Source of the DNA: Acidobacteriota bacterium
Lineage (GTDB): Bacteria > Acidobacteriota > Terriglobia > Terriglobales > Acidobacteriaceae
Direction of reading: 5' to 3'
NCBI GenBank assembly: GCA_016196065.1
Contig: JACPYL010000008.1
Location: 496,001 to 560,000 of the forward strand
Length of the DNA: 64,000 bases
Of this stretch, positions 60,340 through 64,000 are shown piece after piece. The notes under the pieces were generated by a model, which was not told the origin of the DNA, did not search any database, and worked only from the letters and a program-made list of their open reading frames with translations. The translations under genes were made by a program, and so were the position numbers. How positions within the stretch are numbered: position 1 is the stretch's first letter; each line of letters starts with the position of its first letter.

Positions 60340-62769
60340 ATGCGGGCTGTAAGGAATGCAATCCTGATTTTCAGTGTGCTAGTGAGCCAGAGAATGGTTG
60401 CCGACACCGGCTGGCAGACGCTGGGCGATTTCGTCAGTGCTCAGGCAAATGGCAATCAGGTTGAATTGACCGCGCAGCGCGGGAAGGTGCGGATCTTCGC
60501 AACGGCTCCCGGCGTCATTCGCGTCACTTATGGTCCCGGCGGAACATTGCCGCCAGATCGATCGTTCGCCGTGCTCCCGAATGCCTTTCCGTCAATCACC
60601 TCGCTCCGAGTGTCTGAAACCGGCGCGGCGCTGGAACTGCGCACGGATTCATTGGTCGTCCGAATCGATAAGTCCCCCCTCCGGATCAACTTCCTCGATG
60701 GCAACGGAAGCGCAATTTGGCAGGAGAGCGCTGACCATCCCGCCGCGTTCAACGGTACGGAGTTTCGCGTGTGGCACGCCATGCCGGACGATGAACACTA
60801 CTTCGGCCTGGGAGATAAGTCAGGGCCGCTGGATCATCGCGATCTCTCTTTCACGAATTGGAATACCGATATGTTCGCGTGGCAGGAATCGACCGATCCG
60901 CTCTACAAAACCATCCCATTTTTTCTAGGAATGCGGCACGGCGCGGCCTACGGCGTATTCCTCGACAACACGTACCGCAGCAATTTCGATTTTGGCAAAG
61001 AAGCGCGCAACCTGAATTCATTCGGCTCTGACGGTGCCGCGCTTGACTACTATTTTTTTTACGGCCCCACACCCCGGCACGTAGTCGAACAATTCACGCA
61101 ACTGGTGGGACGCACTCCGCTTCCGCCACTGTTCGCGCTTGGATATCAGCAGTGCCGGTACAGCTACTATCCGGAGTCACAGGTTCTGGATATTGCAGCA
61201 GAATTCCGCAAGCGCAAGATTCCTGCCGACGTGATCTACCTCGACATCGACTATCAGCAGGACAACCGTCCGTTCACGGTGAACCGGGAACGTTTTCCCA
61301 CGATGGAAAAGATGGTGACGCAACTCGGCGACGAAGGATTCAAGTTGGTCACGATCACGGATCTGCATATTGCGAAGCTCCCCGGATATCGACCTTATGA
61401 CGAAGGCGCGAAGAACGGTTACTTCCTCAAGAATCCGGATGGCTCAGTCTTCGTCGGCAAGGTCTGGCCGGGAGACAGCGTGTTTCCGGATTTCACGCGC
61501 AAAGAAGTGCGCACGTGGTGGGGCACCCTGTATACGGATTTCGTGAAGATGGGGATTCGCGGTTTTTGGAACGATATGGACGAGCCGTCCGTGTTTGTCC
61601 CATCCAAGACGGCTCCGCTCGATACGGTGCACAGCGTGGAAGGCCGCATTACCGACCATCGCGAAATCCACAACGTACTTGGCATGGAGAATGTGCACGC
61701 CACCTACGACGGAATGTTGCAACTGCAGCCGAATTTGCGGCCGTTTGTCCTGACGCGCGCCGCCTTCGCCGGAACCCAGCGCTATTCGGCCACTTGGACG
61801 GGAGACAACACCGCGAGTTGGAATCACATGCGGATTTCAATTCCGCAAATGGCGAACCTCGGGATCTCGGGATATTCGTTCATCGGCGCCGATATCGGCG
61901 GCTTCAACGGCAGCCCTACTCCCGAATTGCTGACGCGCTGGATGGAACTCGGCGTTTTCAATCCCATGTATCGCAATCACGGCAACAAGGGGACGCGCTT
62001 CCGCGAGCCATGGGTGGACGGCCGCGAGCATGAGAGCATCCGCAAACGCTACATCGAAACCCGCTACCGCCTCTTGCCCTATATCTACACCAGTATGGAA
62101 GAGAGCTCGCGTACGGGAGTGCCGCAGATGCGCCCGATGTTTTTTGAATTCCCCGAGGAAGAAGCACTCGCCACCAACGGCGAGGAGTTCATGTTCGGAA
62201 GTAGCCTGCTGGTCGCACCGAAGGTGTGGCCTTTCGTCGATCCCTATTTAGTCACGTTGCCCAAGGGCGACTGGTACGATTTCTGGACTGGCAGCCGGAT
62301 GGACGGAGGAAAGACGATCAGCGTCGATCCGCCGCTCGATACACTCCCCGTTTATGTTCGCGCCGGCAGCATCGTGCCGCAGCAGCCCGTGATCCAACAT
62401 GTCGGCGAGACCCCGCAAGGGCCGCTCGCACTGCATGTTTATCCCGGACCGCAATGCAGTGGCGATCTCTACATGGATGACGGGAATACACTCGCCTACC
62501 AGCATGGAGAAACTCTGCGGGTGCACTTCAGTTGCAGCGCGGATCAAGGATCGGTCCAGGTTGAAATTGGAGCCGCACAAGGGCCCTATCAGCCATGGTT
62601 CAAGGACATGCAGATTGTCGTGTACGGCGTCGCCGGAAAACCTTCGAGTGTAAACCTCGACGGCAAAGCGATTTCATCCTGGAGTCAGAAAGCAGGCGCG
62701 GTTTCGATCTCCGGGGTCCCCTGGTCTGCGAGCGGCCATACCGTACGTGTTAATCTCGCGACGAAATAA
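60340..62769 (+). CDS. GH31 alpha-glucosidase
   Basis: 809 residues. Signal-like N-terminus, N-terminal galactose mutarotase-like domain, then the (beta/alpha)8 barrel: nucleophile Asp412 in RGFWNDMDEPSVF, acid/base Asp489 in WTGDNTASWNHM, and YSFIGADIGGFNG. C-terminal beta domains follow (DF5110-like HVYPGPQCSGDLYMDDGN). Cleaves alpha-linked glucose or xylose from oligosaccharides. Confidence 0.93.
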   Translation: MRAVRNAILIFSVLVSQRMVADTGWQTLGDFVSAQANGNQVELTAQRGKVRIFATAPGVIRVTYGPGGTLPPDRSFAVLPNAFPSITSLRVSETGAALELRTDSLVVRIDKSPLRINFLDGNGSAIWQESADHPAAFNGTEFRVWHAMPDDEHYFGLGDKSGPLDHRDLSFTNWNTDMFAWQESTDPLYKTIPFFLGMRHGAAYGVFLDNTYRSNFDFGKEARNLNSFGSDGAALDYYFFYGPTPRHVVEQFTQLVGRTPLPPLFALGYQQCRYSYYPESQVLDIAAEFRKRKIPADVIYLDIDYQQDNRPFTVNRERFPTMEKMVTQLGDEGFKLVTITDLHIAKLPGYRPYDEGAKNGYFLKNPDGSVFVGKVWPGDSVFPDFTRKEVRTWWGTLYTDFVKMGIRGFWNDMDEPSVFVPSKTAPLDTVHSVEGRITDHREIHNVLGMENVHATYDGMLQLQPNLRPFVLTRAAFAGTQRYSATWTGDNTASWNHMRISIPQMANLGISGYSFIGADIGGFNGSPTPELLTRWMELGVFNPMYRNHGNKGTRFREPWVDGREHESIRKRYIETRYRLLPYIYTSMEESSRTGVPQMRPMFFEFPEEEALATNGEEFMFGSSLLVAPKVWPFVDPYLVTLPKGDWYDFWTGSRMDGGKTISVDPPLDTLPVYVRAGSIVPQQPVIQHVGETPQGPLALHVYPGPQCSGDLYMDDGNTLAYQHGETLRVHFSCSADQGSVQVEIGAAQGPYQPWFKDMQIVVYGVAGKPSSVNLDGKAISSWSQKAGAVSISGVPWSASGHTVRVNLATK

Positions 62770-62790
62770 CGAGACACCCGCAAATTTCAA

Positions 62791-64000
62791 CTACTTCGCC
62801 GCACCGGCGGGCTTGAGAACCGCGGTGTTGCGTTCGTCACTCGAAACGATGCGGTAGAACTTTTTGAGTTCCTCCATCTTCTCCACCGGCACACTCAGTT
62901 CCTTCACTTCAAAAGTCCGACTGTAGTGAATGACATCCCCTTTGGCTTCCGTTCGCGAATGGTAACTGGCAAAGCTGTAGTCGCTGTCCACGGGAGGAGG
63001 TAAGTCATCCACTACATATCCGGCAGGAATCGTGATTTCGAAATTATCCGTGTCCTTGACCGGCCCTTCGAATTCGACCGGAAACTTGCGCGGATCCTTG
63101 GTTTCGAGAATGCCCGACGACTTGCTGCCGACTACTCTTGGGCGCAGCAAGATCAGGTCGCCGGCATTCTTCGCGTACTTGTCCGATTCAAACGAGTAGT
63201 CGAAGCCGAAGGGCTGGTCAATCCGTTGCAGGTTGACGACGCTGGCACGGGTGATCCGAAAACTTGTCAGCGAGCTGCCTAACAGGCTCTCGATCGGCTT
63301 GATGCGATCCACGTCCTTGGTGACGGTGCGCAAGCGCCACCTTTCCGACCACGCGCGATCTCCCAATCGCAATTCGTTGACATTTCCCTTGAGAGTTCCA
63401 TTGGTGTCGAGCGTCAATTTTCCGGTGCGTTGAATTCCGTTCATCCTGGAAGGCTGTTGCGGCAACTGAATCAACTCCCCGCCTTCGGGGGTTACGAGCA
63501 AGCCATAGTTCGCCTGCAAGTATCCACCAATCTGGCCAAAGGGCATCATTTCATTGGTGGGATCGAAGAACAGAAGTCTCCCGAGCTTGGGATGCTCGAC
63601 GGTTGCGATCAGCGAAGGATCGGAGATGTTGCTCGGCAATTTAATGGCGGTGACCAGGTGATTGAAGCCATTGTGAGCCGGCGCGTCCCTAGCGACTGCA
63701 CCACGCTCCGTGTTGATCACAACGAAGTAGGAATCTACCCCGATTTCTCGCAGCATGGTGCGCATCAACGTCGCTTTGTCTTTGCAGTCTCCATAGCGAT
63801 TTGAAAATACCTCGGACGCCGCGTGGGGCTGCAAACCTCCTATGCCGAGTTGGATCGCGACATAGCGGATGTTGTGTTGCACAAAATCGGCCAGCGCTTG
63901 CATCTTGGGAAGCGTGGCGTTCTTGGAGGAACTCAGGCTGGCTACTTGTTCTTTTATTTGCGCAGAGCCGTCGAGTCGTCCCTCTGCGAGATTGGCGTAC
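62791..64000 (-). CDS. DUF3857/transglutaminase-like protein (partial, 5' end beyond window)
   Basis: 403 residues visible; the frame runs off the right edge. Transglutaminase-like core: FSNRYGDCKDKATLMRTML (catalytic Cys), NHLVTAIKLP and LLFFDPTNEMMPFGQ (His and Asp). C-terminal beta-rich domain (VEFEGPVKDTDNFEITIPAG) as in DUF3857-DUF3858 proteins. Periplasmic or secreted; role unknown. Confidence 0.85.
   Translation of the reverse strand, partial: YANLAEGRLDGSAQIKEQVASLSSSKNATLPKMQALADFVQHNIRYVAIQLGIGGLQPHAASEVFSNRYGDCKDKATLMRTMLREIGVDSYFVVINTERGAVARDAPAHNGFNHLVTAIKLPSNISDPSLIATVEHPKLGRLLFFDPTNEMMPFGQIGGYLQANYGLLVTPEGGELIQLPQQPSRMNGIQRTGKLTLDTNGTLKGNVNELRLGDRAWSERWRLRTVTKDVDRIKPIESLLGSSLTSFRITRASVVNLQRIDQPFGFDYSFESDKYAKNAGDLILLRPRVVGSKSSGILETKDPRKFPVEFEGPVKDTDNFEITIPAGYVVDDLPPPVDSDYSFASYHSRTEAKGDVIHYSRTFEVKELSVPVEKMEELKKFYRIVSSDERNTAVLKPAGAAK

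Noticed and set aside
1-64000. CRISPR array, insertion sequence or prophage
   Set aside because: Repeats seen are degenerate words or hairpins without regular spacers; no transposase, integrase, Cas or phage structural gene is present.

Overview
The window reads as one chromosomal segment of an Acidobacteriota bacterium, most likely class Terriglobia (Koribacter/Terriglobales-like). This assignment is an inference. It rests on moderately high GC, sedolisin (S53) proteases with Ig-like repeats, GloVer-repeat and IPT/TIG secreted proteins, BlaI-box-like operators, DUF4238/DUF4242/DUF1801 genes, and many short palindromic or word-like intergenic repeats. No rRNA or marker search could be run. 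I see no insertion sequence, prophage or CRISPR array.

Layout. 0-11.6 kb (minus strand): a respiratory block nuoA-C-D-H-J-K-L-M-N followed in the same orientation by three F-ATP synthase genes (AtpZ-like, AtpI-like, atpB running off the left edge). nuoB, nuoE, nuoF, nuoG and nuoI are not present. 11.7-16.3 kb: small accessory genes, including a two-gene operon with an apparently self-regulated, leaderless promoter, then lysS and a PLP-dependent decarboxylase. 16.4-21.7 kb (minus): a sulfite-dehydrogenase-like operon (Tat-exported molybdoenzyme plus two tandem c-type cytochromes) with BlaI-like operators, a glutaminyl-cyclase-like lipoprotein, tatC/tatB and an outer-membrane barrel. The Tat translocase genes lie close to a Tat substrate. 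21.8-27.2 kb: glycerate kinase, hydrolase, M20 peptidase and a YyaL-type protein.

27.3-37.4 kb: isoprenoid, phospholipid and envelope genes uppS-cdsA and dxr-rseP-ispG, separated by about 4.4 kb holding three unrelated genes (membrane-anchored hypothetical, BNR/Ycf48-like, beta-helix protein). 37.4-39.6 kb: small proteins and a cytochrome P460. 39.8-42.8 kb: an accessory cluster (HEPN-like protein, three-helix membrane protein, a 51-residue Pro-rich protein that repeats the membrane protein's tail, DUF4238 protein). 43.3-49.3 kb: GloVer/IPT protein, amidohydrolase and a DeoR-SIS isomerase-PfkB sugar operon, then tRNA-His. 49.4-56.6 kb: DoxX-like protein, a UDP-sugar dehydrogenase homologue that has lost its catalytic residues, a 2H phosphoesterase, tRNA-Pro, a giant sedolisin and a decayed tRNA-Pro-like sequence. 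56.7-64 kb: secreted esterase, AraC regulator, DUF4242 protein, methyltransferase, GH31 glucosidase and a transglutaminase-like protein running off the right edge.

The points most worth a second look are: the degenerate UDP-sugar dehydrogenase; the Pro-rich tail duplication in the 39.8-42.8 kb cluster; the C-terminal lipoprotein-signal-like module of the sedolisin; the leaderless, operator-overlapped promoter at 13.0 kb; a recurrent TANNNT-N6-11-start-codon arrangement at ten genes; and several families of word-like repeats that sit directly against start codons.
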